DNA of 64,000 nucleotides, from the NCBI RefSeq assembly GCF_019237635.1, contig NZ_JAFAGS010000017.1, forward strand, positions 1 to 64,000, read 5' to 3'. Shown in pieces: positions 13,922 through 28,419 of this stretch (positions within the stretch are counted from its first letter, which is position 1; each line of letters begins with the position of its first letter). The position numbers and the translations under genes are program-made. The notes beneath the pieces were generated by a model. That model made no database searches. It had not been told where the DNA came from and was given only the letters and a program-made list of their open reading frames with translations. The DNA is from Pluralibacter sp. Lineage in GTDB: Bacteria > Pseudomonadota > Gammaproteobacteria > Enterobacterales > Enterobacteriaceae.

Positions 13922-14500
13922 ATGTTAAAAAAAATCCTCTTCCCGTTGGTCGCGCTGTTTGTGCTGGCAGGTTGCGCCACGCCGCCAACCACCATTGACG
14001 TTTCGCCGAAAATTACCCTGCCGCAGCAGGACCCGAGCCTGATGGGCGTCACGGTGAGCATCAATGGCGCCGATCAGCGTCCGGATCAGGCGCTGGCTAA
14101 AGTCACCCGCGACAACCAACTGGTGACGCTGACCGCCTCCCGCGACCTGCGTTTCCTGCTGCAGGAAGTACTGGAAAAACAAATGACCGCGCGCGGCTAT
14201 ATGGTTGGGCCAAGCGGTGCGGTTGATCTGCAGATCATCGTAAATCAGCTTTATGCCGATGTTTCTCAGGGTAACGTGCGTTACAACATCGCGACCAAAG
14301 CGGATATCGCCATCATCGCCACCGCGAAGAACGGCAATAAGATGACCAAAAACTACCGCTCAAGCTACAACGTGGAAGGCGCGTTCCAGGCCTCCAACAA
14401 AAATATTGCGGATGCGGTTAACAGCGTGCTGACTGACACCATCGCCGATATGGCGCAGGACACCAGCATTCACGATTTCATCAAGCAAAACGCGCGTTAA
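13922..14500 (+). CDS. yajG: YajG family lipoprotein
   Basis: Lipobox VLAGC; location between bolA and ampG. Confidence 0.93.
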   Translation: MLKKILFPLVALFVLAGCATPPTTIDVSPKITLPQQDPSLMGVTVSINGADQRPDQALAKVTRDNQLVTLTASRDLRFLLQEVLEKQMTARGYMVGPSGAVDLQIIVNQLYADVSQGNVRYNIATKADIAIIATAKNGNKMTKNYRSSYNVEGAFQASNKNIADAVNSVLTDTIADMAQDTSIHDFIKQNAR

Positions 14501-14544
14501 TGCGTCGCTGACCCGGCGCCATGCCGGGTCAGTCGCCCAGGCCC

Positions 14545-16020
14545 ATGTCCAGTCATTATTTACGTATTTTCCAACAGCCGCGATCGGCCATTTTACTGAT
14601 CCTTGGCTTCGCCTCCGGCCTGCCGCTGGCGCTCACCTCCGGCACGCTGCAAGCGTGGATGACGGTCGAAAACGTCGATCTCAAAACCATCGGCTTCTTC
14701 TCTCTCGTCGGCCAGGCTTACGTCTTTAAATTCCTCTGGTCGCCGGTCATGGACCGTTATACCCCGCCATTTCTCGGGCGCAGGCGCGGCTGGCTGTTGA
14801 CGACCCAGGTGCTGCTGCTGCTGGCCATTGCCGCCATGGGGTTCCTGGAACCCTCGACGCAGCTGCGCTGGATGGCGGCCCTCGCGGTAGTGATCGCCTT
14901 TTGCTCCGCCTCGCAGGACATCGTCTTTGACGCGTGGAAAACGGACATTCTACCCGCAGAAGAGCGCGGCGCGGGCGCGGCCATTAGCGTGCTGGGCTAT
15001 CGCCTGGCGATGCTGGTTTCCGGCGGTCTGGCGCTGTGGCTGGCGGATCAATGGCTGGGCTGGCAGGCAATGTACTGGCTGATGGCCGCTCTGCTCGTCC
15101 CCTGTATTATCGCCACGCTGCTGGCGCCGGAACCCAGCGATGTTATCCCGGCGCCGAAGACGCTGGAGCAGGCCGTCGCCGAACCGCTGCGCGACTTTTT
15201 CGGGCGCAACAACGCCTGGCTTATCCTGCTGCTGATCGTCCTTTATAAGTTAGGCGACGCCTTCGCCATGAGTCTGACCACCACTTTCCTGATTCGCGGC
15301 GTCGGTTTTGATGCGGGCGAAGTCGGCGTGGTGAATAAAACGCTCGGTCTGTTTGCCACGATTGTCGGCGCGCTCTACGGCGGCGTGCTGATGCAACGCC
15401 TGTCGCTGTTCCGCGCGCTACTGATTTTCGGCATTCTGCAGGGAGCCTCGAATGCCGGGTACTGGCTGTTGTCAATGACCGACAAACATATTGTCACCAT
15501 GGGCGCCGCCGTGTTCTTTGAAAACCTGTGCGGCGGTATGGGCACCTCGGCGTTCGTCGCCCTGTTAATGACGCTGTGCAACAAATCATTTTCAGCCACC
15601 CAGTTTGCACTGCTGTCGGCGCTGTCCGCCGTCGGGCGCGTGTATGTCGGCCCTATCGCCGGCTGGTTTGTTGAAGCGCACGGCTGGCCCACCTTTTATC
15701 TTTTCTCGGTGATCGCCGCAGTACCGGGAATAATGCTGCTGTTGCTGTGCCGACAAACGCTGGAAGATACCTGGCGGCACGAACGCTTTGTACCGCGCAC
15801 GGAATATCGAAACGCCTATCAGGCGGCGCTGTATATTGTGATGCTGGGCTGCCTGGTGCTGTCTGTCTGGCTGCTGCTGCTGGTCATGAATGCCCTGGAT
15901 TACACCTCGTTTTCATTCCTGTCGGGTCTGCTTGAGACTGGCGTCCTGATTGCCGTGGGCGGCATCCTGCTGGGGTGCGTCCTTGATGCGCTGGCGCTGC
16001 GGAGAACCCGCCTGGCGTGA
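14545..16020 (+). CDS. ampG: Muropeptide MFS transporter AmpG
   Basis: MSSHYLRIFQQPRSAILLILGFASGLPLALTSGTLQAWMT; start moved from 14521 to the homologous ATG. Confidence 0.97.
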   Translation: MSSHYLRIFQQPRSAILLILGFASGLPLALTSGTLQAWMTVENVDLKTIGFFSLVGQAYVFKFLWSPVMDRYTPPFLGRRRGWLLTTQVLLLLAIAAMGFLEPSTQLRWMAALAVVIAFCSASQDIVFDAWKTDILPAEERGAGAAISVLGYRLAMLVSGGLALWLADQWLGWQAMYWLMAALLVPCIIATLLAPEPSDVIPAPKTLEQAVAEPLRDFFGRNNAWLILLLIVLYKLGDAFAMSLTTTFLIRGVGFDAGEVGVVNKTLGLFATIVGALYGGVLMQRLSLFRALLIFGILQGASNAGYWLLSMTDKHIVTMGAAVFFENLCGGMGTSAFVALLMTLCNKSFSATQFALLSALSAVGRVYVGPIAGWFVEAHGWPTFYLFSVIAAVPGIMLLLLCRQTLEDTWRHERFVPRTEYRNAYQAALYIVMLGCLVLSVWLLLLVMNALDYTSFSFLSGLLETGVLIAVGGILLGCVLDALALRRTRLA

Positions 16021-16485
16021 TCCTGCAATAATTGGCCGTTGTAATCACACGAAGTAATTATAACGGTCAACAGCCAATTTATTTTTCTCACTTGTTATTT
16101 TGTGCGTTTTTAAATTTTGGAAATTTTTGGCATCTTTAAACCTCGCCGTTATTTCATTAACCGATTCAGCCTATTTATATTTAATATTTCGTTTTCTTAA
16201 TGTCGCTATATTGATAGCGAATTGTTAACTAATTGTGTGTTTTTGGTATTGGTTATACCAATTGCCATTTGGTTAATTTTTTTCGTCTCCATTTTGTTAT
16301 AACACCGCGGCAATGCGCTATCTGCCTGGATTTTAGGCATAATTGGCAACATCTGTGACACGCCCGGCAGAACCCAGTAACATGAAGCTGACACAACTCC
16401 AATCATGTTTACAGTAATGTAACCTTCCCGTAAAATGCCCCCACACTTTAAACGCCACCAGATCCTGTGGAATTGAGGTCGTTAC

Positions 16486-20098
<3,613 letters not shown>

Positions 20099-20099
<1 letters not shown>

Positions 20100-20425
20100 T
20101 GAGTCATTCAACCGATCACGGCGCTTCCCACGGTAGCGTAAAAACCTACATGACAGGTTTTATCCTGTCGATCATCCTGACGCTTATCCCGTTCTGGATG
20201 GTGATGAACGGCTCTGCGTCCCACGTTGCCCTGCTGGGCACCGTCCTGGTGAGCGCAGTAGTACAGATTCTGGTGCATCTGGTGTGCTTCCTGCACATGA
20301 ACACCAAGTCTGACGAGGGCTGGAACCTGACGGCTTTCGTCTTTACTGCACTGATCATCGCGATTGTGGTCATCGGTTCCATCTGGATCATGTGGAACCT
20401 TAACTACAACATGATGGTTCGATAA
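20099..20425 (+). CDS. cyoD: Cytochrome bo3 ubiquinol oxidase subunit IV
   Basis: [40 protein letters not shown] overlap with cyoC. Start corrected from 20018. Confidence 0.97.
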
Positions 20426-20436
20426 GAGCGGCGAGT

Positions 20437-21324
20437 ATGTTTAAGCAATACCTGCAAGTAACAAAACCAGGCATCATCTTCGGTAACCTGATCTCCGTGA
20501 TCGGCGGTTTCCTGCTGGCCTCAAAAGGCCGCATCGATTACCCGCTGTTCGTCTATACGCTGGTCGGTGTCTCGCTGGTTGTCGCCTCTGGTTGTGTATT
20601 CAACAACTATATCGACAGGGATATCGACAGGAAGATGGAGCGGACCAAAAATCGGGTGCTGGTAAAAGGCCTGATTTCTCCACAGGTTTCGCTGGTGTAT
20701 GCCACCTTGCTGGGTATTGCTGGCTTCATGCTGCTGTGGTTCGGCGCCAACCCGTTGGCGTGCTGGCTGGGCGTGATGGGCTTCGTGGTGTACGTGGGCG
20801 TGTATAGCCTGTACATGAAGCGCCATTCCGTTTACGGCACGCTGATTGGCTCCCTGTCCGGCGCCGCGCCGCCGGTTATCGGCTACTGCGCCGTCACCGG
20901 CGATTTCGACAGCGGCGCGCTGATTCTGCTGGCTATCTTCAGCCTGTGGCAGATGCCTCACTCCTACGCCATCGCGATTTTCCGCTTTAAGGATTATCAG
21001 GCGGCGAACATTCCGGTTCTGCCAGTGGTGAAAGGCATCTCTGTCGCCAAGAATCACATCACGCTGTACATCATCGCGTTTGCGGTAGCGACCCTGATGC
21101 TGTCTCTCGGCGGCTATGCCGGATACAAATATCTGGTGGTCGCAGCGGCGGTCAGCGTCTGGTGGCTCGGCATGGCGCTGCGCGGATATAAAGTGGAAGA
21201 CGATAAGGTCTGGGCGCGAAAACTGTTCGTGTTCTCCATTGTCGCTATCACCTCACTGTCCGTGATGATGTCGGTAGACTTTATGGTGCCGGATTCACAT
21301 CATCTATTGGCGTACGTCTGGTAA
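20437..21324 (+). CDS. cyoE: Protoheme IX farnesyltransferase
   Basis: [40 protein letters not shown] prenyltransferase motif. Confidence 0.98.
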   Translation: MFKQYLQVTKPGIIFGNLISVIGGFLLASKGRIDYPLFVYTLVGVSLVVASGCVFNNYIDRDIDRKMERTKNRVLVKGLISPQVSLVYATLLGIAGFMLLWFGANPLACWLGVMGFVVYVGVYSLYMKRHSVYGTLIGSLSGAAPPVIGYCAVTGDFDSGALILLAIFSLWQMPHSYAIAIFRFKDYQAANIPVLPVVKGISVAKNHITLYIIAFAVATLMLSLGGYAGYKYLVVAAAVSVWWLGMALRGYKVEDDKVWARKLFVFSIVAITSLSVMMSVDFMVPDSHHLLAYVW

Positions 21325-21340
21325 AAGACGTAAACGCTTA

Positions 21341-21366
21341 AAAGGGTGCTACGGCACCCTTTTTTA
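21341..21366 (+). terminator. Terminator after the cyo operon
   Basis: AAAGGGTGCTACGGCACCCTTTTTT. Confidence 0.8.
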
Positions 21367-21472
21367 TTTGCTAATTTAATGAATCTCAGACGTAATATTT
21401 GTTAAACAACAGTCTGTTTACCCTGCCCTTTCCCCGCTTTACACTATGCGCAGCTTTCATATTGAGGTAGCA

Positions 21473-22837
21473 ATGAACGATTTTAAAATGACGCCCGGCG
21501 AGTTGCGCGCGACCTGGGGTTTAGGGACCGTGTTTTCATTGCGCATGCTCGGCATGTTTATGGTCCTGCCCGTGCTGACCACCTACGGAATGGCGTTACA
21601 GGGCGCCAGCGAAGCGCTGATTGGTCTGGCTATCGGCATCTATGGGCTCGCTCAGGCCGTCTTTCAGATCCCCTTCGGCCTGCTGTCTGACCGGATTGGC
21701 CGCAAGCCGCTGATTATCTGCGGGCTGCTTATCTTTGTTGCTGGCAGCGTTATCGCCGCCCTCTCCCACTCTATCTGGGGCATTATTCTTGGCCGCGCCC
21801 TGCAGGGTTCCGGAGCGATAGCCGCGGCGGTCATGGCGCTGCTGTCTGACCTGACCCGCGAGCAAAACCGCACCAAAGCGATGGCGTTTATCGGCGTCAG
21901 TTTCGGCGTCACCTTCGCGATAGCCATGGTGCTGGGTCCGATAGTGACCCACCAGCTCGGCCTGAACGCGCTGTTCTGGATGATAGCGCTGCTCGCCTCG
22001 CTGGGTATTTTGCTGACCCTGTGGGTAGTGCCCAACAGCGATAACCACGTGCTGAACCGCGAATCCGGCATGGTGAAAGGCTGCTTTCGCCAGGTGTTGC
22101 TGGAGCCGAAACTGCTGAAGCTCAACTTCGGCATTATGTGTCTGCACATTCTGCTGATGTCCACCTTCGTGGCGCTGCCGGGTCAGTTAGAAGCCGCAGG
22201 CTTCCCGGCGGCCGAACACTGGAAAATCTATCTGGTCACCATGGTCGTCTCCTTCGTCGCCGTGGTGCCGTTCATCATCTATGCGGAAGTCAAACGCCGC
22301 ATGAAGCGCGTTTTCTTATTGTGCGTTGCCGTACTGTTGATTGCCGAAATCGTCCTCTGGGGTTCCGGTGCTTATTTTTGGGAGCTGGTGACCGGCGTCC
22401 AGCTCTTCTTCCTCGCCTTTAACCTGATGGAGGCGCTGCTGCCGTCGCTTATCAGCAAAGAGTCGCCTGCCGGTTACAAAGGCACCGCGATGGGAGTCTA
22501 CTCCACCAGCCAGTTTCTTGGCGTGGCGATTGGCGGATCGCTCGGCGGCTGGCTGGACGGCTTCTTCGATTCTCAGACCGTCTTTTTGATGGGCGCGCTG
22601 CTGGCGACCGTCTGGATGCTGGTCGCAATGACGATGCAGGAACCGCCGTATGTCAGCAGCCTGCGCATCGCCATTCCCGACGACGTCAACGCTGACGATA
22701 CGTTAAAAGCGCGCCTGCTGGCAAAAGAGGGAGTGAAAGAAGTCCTGGTTATCGCGGCAGAGCGGTCGGCCTATGTCAAAATCGACAGCAAGGTCACCAA
22801 CCGCTTTGAGGTCGAGCAGGCGATGCTACCCGCCTGA
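21473..22837 (+). CDS. yajR: MFS transporter YajR
   Basis: MNDFKMTPGELRATWGLGTVFSLRMLGMFMVLPVLTTYGMALQGASEALIG; C-terminal YAM (ferredoxin-like) domain. Confidence 0.95.
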   Translation: MNDFKMTPGELRATWGLGTVFSLRMLGMFMVLPVLTTYGMALQGASEALIGLAIGIYGLAQAVFQIPFGLLSDRIGRKPLIICGLLIFVAGSVIAALSHSIWGIILGRALQGSGAIAAAVMALLSDLTREQNRTKAMAFIGVSFGVTFAIAMVLGPIVTHQLGLNALFWMIALLASLGILLTLWVVPNSDNHVLNRESGMVKGCFRQVLLEPKLLKLNFGIMCLHILLMSTFVALPGQLEAAGFPAAEHWKIYLVTMVVSFVAVVPFIIYAEVKRRMKRVFLLCVAVLLIAEIVLWGSGAYFWELVTGVQLFFLAFNLMEALLPSLISKESPAGYKGTAMGVYSTSQFLGVAIGGSLGGWLDGFFDSQTVFLMGALLATVWMLVAMTMQEPPYVSSLRIAIPDDVNADDTLKARLLAKEGVKEVLVIAAERSAYVKIDSKVTNRFEVEQAMLPA

Positions 22838-22849
22838 TCCGCCCTCCCC

Positions 22850-22871
22850 CACCCGACGTTCACGTCGGGTG
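22850..22871. terminator. Hairpin between convergent yajR and fucU
   Basis: CACCCGACGTTCACGTCGGGTG perfect inverted repeat. Confidence 0.55.
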
Positions 22872-22878
22872 GAAAACG

Positions 22879-23307
22879 TTACGCCAGCGGCGTGACGCCT
22901 TTCTTGAGCAAAATATTGCCGTACTTCGCGGTCTCCCCGGTGACCACAATCGCAAAGGCGCTGCGGGCCCGGTCGTAAAACGCAAAACGATCGATGCGCG
23001 CTATCGCTGGACAGTCACCCTCGCCAGACAGCGCCTGGCGGTAGCGGGCCTCCACCGACGCCTCCAGGCTATCGCCTGCAACTGGCGCCATCATCACCAG
23101 CGGTTCGGCATAGCTGTCGAGTTCAAACAGCGGGATAACCGCAGCCAACAGCGCGCTCACCGACTGGCCGTCGGCGCGAATCACCTGCGGGCCGAGGCTG
23201 TGCGCCGGAAAGTGGGCGTCGGCAAAAATAATTTCATCGCCATGCCCCATCTCGGCCAGGGTTTTTAGCAGCATCGGTGAGATGAGCTGAGAAATGGTCT
23301 TTAGCAT
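22879..23307 (-). CDS. fucU: L-fucose mutarotase FucU (RbsD/FucU family)
   Basis: [47 protein letters not shown]; near-identical to the E. coli FucU start. Start corrected from 23403. Confidence 0.95.
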   Translation of the reverse strand: MLKTISQLISPMLLKTLAEMGHGDEIIFADAHFPAHSLGPQVIRADGQSVSALLAAVIPLFELDSYAEPLVMMAPVAGDSLEASVEARYRQALSGEGDCPAIARIDRFAFYDRARSAFAIVVTGETAKYGNILLKKGVTPLA

Positions 23308-23308
23308 C

Positions 23309-24703
23309 TTAACCTTCCTGTGGATAAAAATAGCGATAGCGGTAATCGACCGCCGCCCGCGCCGTTTCGGCATCGGAATAGACCCCAACGCCCGCCCAGC
23401 CATAGCAGGCCGCGCCCAGCACCGTGGTTTCGGCGTCTTCCAGCACCTTCACCGGCACCCGCAGCGCGTCGGCTTTCATTTGGTTCCACAGCGCATTACG
23501 ACTGCCGCCGCCGACCAGCAGAAGTTCTCGCGTCTTGATCTCCGTCGCGGTTTCAAGACGCGCCAGATTCTCCCGCAGCTGTGCGGTGAGCCCCTCCAGC
23601 GCCGCGCGGTAAAAATGCCCGCGGGTGGTATTGAGCGTCACCCCTTGCCAGCCCGCCTGCGGGCTGGCAAGCAGCTGGCAGTTCATCCGCACGCCGTCGG
23701 CGCCGGGCGCGATCTGCTGTGCCTCATCAATAATGTGCTGCCACGGCGTTTGCGGCGTCCAGAACAGCCCGCGCACCCACTCCAGCACACCGGAAGCCAG
23801 ATACTGCATGCCGGGGTTAACGATTCCCGGCTGACTGTCCAGCTCGCAGGTTGACCCCGGGACCTGGGCAAGCCTTACGGTATCCACCTGCGGGCTGCGC
23901 ACCATCAGGATCTCCCAGGTACCTGACGACAGCACCGGCTGACCGATTTCCGCACCCGCGCCGAACAGCGCAAACTGGGTGTCATGCCCGGCGGAAATTA
24001 CCGGCAATCCCACAGGTAAGCCAAGTTGCGCCGCCGCCCCGGGCAGCAGCTCGCCCACCCGCTCGCCGGGGTTCACCACGGGAGGAAACAGCGTCTCGCG
24101 AATGCCGATTTCAGCAAGGATCTGCGGACTGAACCGGCCCTCCTGCAGCGAATAAAGCTGGCTGGTACCGGCCATGGTGATATCGGTGGTCAACTGTCCC
24201 GTCAGGCGCTGGTTAATCAGCGAGGAGATAAACAGCCAGGCATGGGCGTTTTCCAGCAGCCGGGGGTGATGCTCACGCAGCCAGAGCAGCTTATACAGGG
24301 TGTTGAAGCTGAAATGCCCCACGCCGGTTATCTGCTGCAACAAGGCAGGATCAAGACGCTGCGCCAGACTCGTCATCACCGACAGCGTACGCGGGCATTT
24401 CCAACTGATCACCGGGTACAACAGGTTGCCGCCGTCATCCACCAGCGCGCCGTCCACGCCAAAGGTGGTGACCGTGAGACCCGCTATCGTGTAGCCGTCA
24501 AGCCGCCCGCACACCTCACGGCAGCACTGGGCAAAGCGTTGTAAAATGGCCTCAACGGACCACTGGTGCCAGTTGGCGTCTTCCGTGGCCGGTTCGCTGG
24601 CGTTGGCCACGCCTGACCGCGCGACGACCTCCCCTTGACGGTTGAGCGCAATGGCGCGAACGTTGGTTGCGCCGCAATCAAGAACCAGAAAACATGAGTG
24701 CAT
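23309..24703 (-). CDS. fucK: L-fuculokinase FucK (FGGY family)
   Basis: [50 protein letters not shown]; same order as the fucKU pair in E. coli. Confidence 0.95.
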   Translation of the reverse strand: MHSCFLVLDCGATNVRAIALNRQGEVVARSGVANASEPATEDANWHQWSVEAILQRFAQCCREVCGRLDGYTIAGLTVTTFGVDGALVDDGGNLLYPVISWKCPRTLSVMTSLAQRLDPALLQQITGVGHFSFNTLYKLLWLREHHPRLLENAHAWLFISSLINQRLTGQLTTDITMAGTSQLYSLQEGRFSPQILAEIGIRETLFPPVVNPGERVGELLPGAAAQLGLPVGLPVISAGHDTQFALFGAGAEIGQPVLSSGTWEILMVRSPQVDTVRLAQVPGSTCELDSQPGIVNPGMQYLASGVLEWVRGLFWTPQTPWQHIIDEAQQIAPGADGVRMNCQLLASPQAGWQGVTLNTTRGHFYRAALEGLTAQLRENLARLETATEIKTRELLLVGGGSRNALWNQMKADALRVPVKVLEDAETTVLGAACYGWAGVGVYSDAETARAAVDYRYRYFYPQEG

Positions 24704-24753
24704 AGTGGCTCCTGCCAGGCGGCGCGCAGACGGGTTGCCTGCGCGCCTGCGGG

Positions 24754-26532
24754 TTAGCGTTTATAGAGTGGCCCGTAGTTCTGGCAGGCGCGATAGTCCT
24801 GGCCTTCCAGATCCATGCCGTGCGCCGACCACGCGCTCGGCCGCCACACCTGCTCATCCTCGACGTTGTGCATGCACACCGGAATACGCAGCATTGACGC
24901 GAGCGTCAGGAAATCCGCCCCAACGTGACCGACGGTCAGCACACCGTGGTTTGCCCCCCAGTTCGCCATCACCGACCAGACATCGCGGAACGGGCCGCGC
25001 CCGGTCAGACGCGGCGCAAACCAGGTGGTCGGCCAGGTGGAATCGGTGCGTTTATCCAGCGTGGCATGCACATCCTCCGGCAGCTCAACGCTCCAGCCTT
25101 CGGCGATTTGCAGCACCGGGCCAATGCCTTTAATGATGTTCACGCGGGTCATGGTGAACGGCACCCCGCCGCGGGTCAGGAAGTTGGAGGAGAAGCCGCC
25201 GCCGCGGAAATATTCATGCACCGCCGGACACCAGCGCGTGGCGTTGAGGCAGGTATCCGCGTCCTGCTGGCTGATTTCCCAGTGCGGCTTGAGCGTCGGT
25301 CGCCCTTCGCTGTCGGTCTGCCGCGCGGTACCGTCCAGCGCCGCCGAGCCGGAATTAATCAGGTGAATGATCCCCTGCTCCGCAAGCCCGGTGAGCGTTT
25401 TACCGGTGACGCGCTCTACGGCCTCCGGCGACCAGAAGGTACGCACATCGGCAAAGATCTGCGCCGTACCGGTCATCAGGTGACCAAACAGCATCGCCAC
25501 GCCGTTAAGGCTGTCGTTTTCCGTCGCCACCACCAGCGGCTGGCGAATACCGTTCCAGTCAAAGGAGCTGTTGAGCAGCGCTTCGGCGGTATCGCCGTTA
25601 GGATAGTGATCGGTCCAGTGACGCTGTCCCTGGAAGCCGGAAACGATAGCGTTATAGCCCAGCGCTTCTTCACCGCGCCCTTTCTCCGCAAGCTTCGGAT
25701 TGCCCTGCATCATGTCGCGGATGCACATCGCCATCAGCAGGCTTTCACGCAATATTTCCCGCTTTTGCGCATCGTCACGACGGTACTGAGCCGCGTTTTT
25801 ATCCTCGCCGAAGCGGAATTTTTCCTCCGCCCAGGCCAGCGCCAGCGCCAGTTCTTCTTCATCGTATATCTGATGGTCGATACGACGGCGCAGCTCGGTC
25901 ATATCGACGGCCTGCACCTTCATCCCAAGCCAGGATTCAAAGAAGTTGTGATCGACAATCGACCCGGCAATTCCCATCGACACACCGCCGAGGGACAGAT
26001 AGCTTTTCCCCTTCATGCTCGCTACCGCCAGACCCGCACGGGTGAAGCGCAGCAGCTTCTCTTCAACATCCAGCGGAATAGCGGTGTCGCCCGCGTCCTG
26101 GACGTCCTGGCCATAAATCGAAAATGCCGGGATCCCCTTCTGGTTGTGCGCCGCCAGCGCCGCCGCCAGATAAACCGCCCCCGGACGCTCAGTGCCATTG
26201 AACCCCCAAATGGCCTTCGGACGCAGCGGATCCATGTCGATAGTTTCGCTGCCATAGCACCAGCAGGGCGTTACCGTAATGGTCAGCCCCACGTTCAACG
26301 CGGCGAACTTCTCATCGCAGGCGGCGGACTCCGCCAGCCCGGCGATGCAGGTGTCCGCAATGACGCATTCAATCTCGCTGCCGCAGGGATGGCGCAGCTT
26401 TTCGCGCAGCAGGTTCGCCGTCGCCTGCGCCATATTCATCGTTTGCGCTTCCAGAGATTCACGGACGCCCAGACGACGGCCATCAATCACCGGGCGAATC
26501 CCCACTCGTGGCAATAACTTCTTATTTTTCAT
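24754..26532 (-). CDS. fucI: L-fucose (D-arabinose) isomerase FucI
   Basis: [32 protein letters not shown]; ends ...[17 protein letters not shown] as in E. coli FucI. Confidence 0.97.
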   Translation of the reverse strand: MKNKKLLPRVGIRPVIDGRRLGVRESLEAQTMNMAQATANLLREKLRHPCGSEIECVIADTCIAGLAESAACDEKFAALNVGLTITVTPCWCYGSETIDMDPLRPKAIWGFNGTERPGAVYLAAALAAHNQKGIPAFSIYGQDVQDAGDTAIPLDVEEKLLRFTRAGLAVASMKGKSYLSLGGVSMGIAGSIVDHNFFESWLGMKVQAVDMTELRRRIDHQIYDEEELALALAWAEEKFRFGEDKNAAQYRRDDAQKREILRESLLMAMCIRDMMQGNPKLAEKGRGEEALGYNAIVSGFQGQRHWTDHYPNGDTAEALLNSSFDWNGIRQPLVVATENDSLNGVAMLFGHLMTGTAQIFADVRTFWSPEAVERVTGKTLTGLAEQGIIHLINSGSAALDGTARQTDSEGRPTLKPHWEISQQDADTCLNATRWCPAVHEYFRGGGFSSNFLTRGGVPFTMTRVNIIKGIGPVLQIAEGWSVELPEDVHATLDKRTDSTWPTTWFAPRLTGRGPFRDVWSVMANWGANHGVLTVGHVGADFLTLASMLRIPVCMHNVEDEQVWRPSAWSAHGMDLEGQDYRACQNYGPLYKR

Positions 26533-26623
26533 CGCGATTCCTCGTCATCATGAATGCGCCCTGCGGGCATGCAGCGCCAGACTTCCGCGGGCAATAAGGC
26601 GGAGCGCTAAAATAACCGATTTT

Positions 26624-26639
26624 GCTAACTCGAATTAGC
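26624..26639. promoter_or_regulatory. Putative LacI/Cra-type operator, site 1
   Basis: GCTAACTCGAATTAGC: GCTAA/TTAGC arms and central CG; matches site 2 in reverse orientation. Confidence 0.65.
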
Positions 26640-26683
26640 TTAGGTTTTAGTCGATTTTAACCACAACAAATTTGTCATGAATT

Positions 26684-26699
26684 TGTGAGCGCTTTCACG
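26684..26699. promoter_or_regulatory. Putative CRP-binding site
   Basis: TGTGAGCGCTTTCACG: TGTGA-N6-TCACG, one mismatch from the TGTGA-N6-TCACA consensus. Confidence 0.55.
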
Positions 26700-26862
26700 A
26701 AGAGCGGTCAAAATTCGATCACCGTCAGATAACTCGTTTCAGCAATTTCATATAATTACTTTATATTTCATTGCGTTGATGAAATATGTTTGCACGAAGT
26801 CACAATTTGGATACAAATTATTTGGCTAAATTTTGAGCCTGAAATAGCTTTTAACGGCGAAA

Positions 26863-26878
26863 GCTACTTCGAGTTAGC
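26863..26878. promoter_or_regulatory. Putative LacI/Cra-type operator, site 2
   Basis: GCTACTTCGAGTTAGC; reverse complement GCTAACTCGAAGTAGC matches site 1 at 15 of 16 positions. Confidence 0.65.
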
Positions 26879-26917
26879 CAATATACAGCAGCCCGATTTC
26901 ATGCGGAGAACGCCATA

Positions 26918-28417
26918 ATGTCCGAGACATTTTTGCAGATGAGCCATATCACCAAGCGCTTTCCGGGCGTATTAGCGCTGAGTAACGTCAGTTTTAATTT
27001 ACGCCCAGGCGAAGTTCATGCGCTGCTTGGTGAAAACGGCGCGGGGAAATCCACTCTGATGAAAATACTCTCCGGCGTCTACCAGCCTGATGAGGGGGAA
27101 ATTGTCTTTGAGGGCAATACTGTTTCATTTGCCGATCCGCTGAGCGCGCAACGGGCAGGGATTACGATTATCCATCAGGAATTTAATCTCTTCCCCGACT
27201 TAACTGTGGAAGAAAATATCTTTATCGGCCGCGAGTTTTGCAAAAATAACCGCTGGCGGCTGGATGAGAAATCCCAGCGTCAGGCGGTAGTAGATATTTT
27301 AAAGCAGCTCAATTTATCCGTTTCGCCACAAACCCGCGTGGCGGAGTTAACTGTCGCCCAGCAGCAAATGGTAGAGATAGCCAAGGCGATTTCGGTAAAT
27401 GCCAAAGTGCTTATTATGGATGAACCGACCGCCGCGCTGACCGAAAGCGAAATTGAAAGCCTGTTTGCGGTCACTCGCCTGCTGAAAGCGCGCGGGACCG
27501 GCATCGTCTATATCTCTCACCGCCTGGAAGAGCTGGCGCTTATCGCCGATCGGGCCACCGTGATGCGCGACGGGCAATATATCGCCACCGTTGACTACGA
27601 AAGCGTGCAGGTAAGCGAGCTTATCGCCATGATGGTAGGACGCGACCTTGGCAATATCTACCCGAAACGCACGCCGCAGGCCGACCGCTCGCCGGTGCTG
27701 GAGGTCAAGGGGCTACAGCGTAAAGACGTCCTGCACGACATCAGCTTCACCCTGCACCGCGGAGAAATCCTTGGGCTTGCCGGGCTGATGGGCGCCGGGC
27801 GTACCGAGCTTGGCAGAGCGCTGTTCGGCGCCGACCCCATCGACGGCGGCAGCGTGGTGCTCAACGACCAGCCGGTCACGATCAAAAATGTCTCTGACGC
27901 CATCAGCCGGGGAATTAGCTACCTCACCGAAGACAGGAAAAAAGAGGGATTGGCGCTGGGGCTTTCCGTTGAAGCGAATATTATGCTCGGCAATTATCCG
28001 GAATTCAGCACGCCGCTGGGTAACGTCAACGAAAAAGCCTGCCAGCAGACCAGCAGCGAACTGGTCAAAACCTTACGCATAAAAACACCCCACCTGCAGC
28101 AGGCCGCCCTGAATTTAAGCGGCGGCAATCAGCAGAAAATTATTATTGCCCGCTGGGTCTGTAAAGACACCGACATTCTCATTTTTGACGAACCCACCCG
28201 CGGCATTGACGTTGGCGCCAAGCTGGAAATTTATGAGCTGATGAATCGTCTGGTCGCCAAAGGTAAATCCATCATCATGATCTCTTCCGAACTCCCGGAG
28301 GTGCTTGGCATGTGCGATCGTATTTTGGTCATGCGCGGCGGGCGAATTACCGGAGAAATGAATGCGGATACCGCCACCCAGGAAAAAATCATGCAGTACG
28401 CGACGCTGGAGGATTAA
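26918..28417 (+). CDS. Sugar ABC transporter ATP-binding protein (RbsA-like, two ABC domains)
   Basis: Walker A GENGAGKSTLMKILSG; second-domain signature LSGGNQQKIIIARW; DEPTRGIDVGAK. Confidence 0.93.
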   Translation: MSETFLQMSHITKRFPGVLALSNVSFNLRPGEVHALLGENGAGKSTLMKILSGVYQPDEGEIVFEGNTVSFADPLSAQRAGITIIHQEFNLFPDLTVEENIFIGREFCKNNRWRLDEKSQRQAVVDILKQLNLSVSPQTRVAELTVAQQQMVEIAKAISVNAKVLIMDEPTAALTESEIESLFAVTRLLKARGTGIVYISHRLEELALIADRATVMRDGQYIATVDYESVQVSELIAMMVGRDLGNIYPKRTPQADRSPVLEVKGLQRKDVLHDISFTLHRGEILGLAGLMGAGRTELGRALFGADPIDGGSVVLNDQPVTIKNVSDAISRGISYLTEDRKKEGLALGLSVEANIMLGNYPEFSTPLGNVNEKACQQTSSELVKTLRIKTPHLQQAALNLSGGNQQKIIIARWVCKDTDILIFDEPTRGIDVGAKLEIYELMNRLVAKGKSIIMISSELPEVLGMCDRILVMRGGRITGEMNADTATQEKIMQYATLED

Positions 28418-28419
28418 AC

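Noticed and set aside
13657-14064. 135-aa minus-strand ORF overlapping the bolA-yajG spacer
   Set aside because: Overlaps yajG antisense and has no recognisable domain.
16021-16485. AT-rich ampG-cyoA spacer as a possible small-gene or foreign island
   Set aside because: No convincing ORF; a long AT-rich regulatory region is expected upstream of cyo.
24925-26517. 530-aa plus-strand ORF
   Set aside because: Antisense to fucI, which is clearly homologous to E. coli FucI.
26824-26839. GGCTAAATTTTGAGCC as a third operator
   Set aside because: Shares only the outer arms and lacks the central CG and inner bases of the other two sites.
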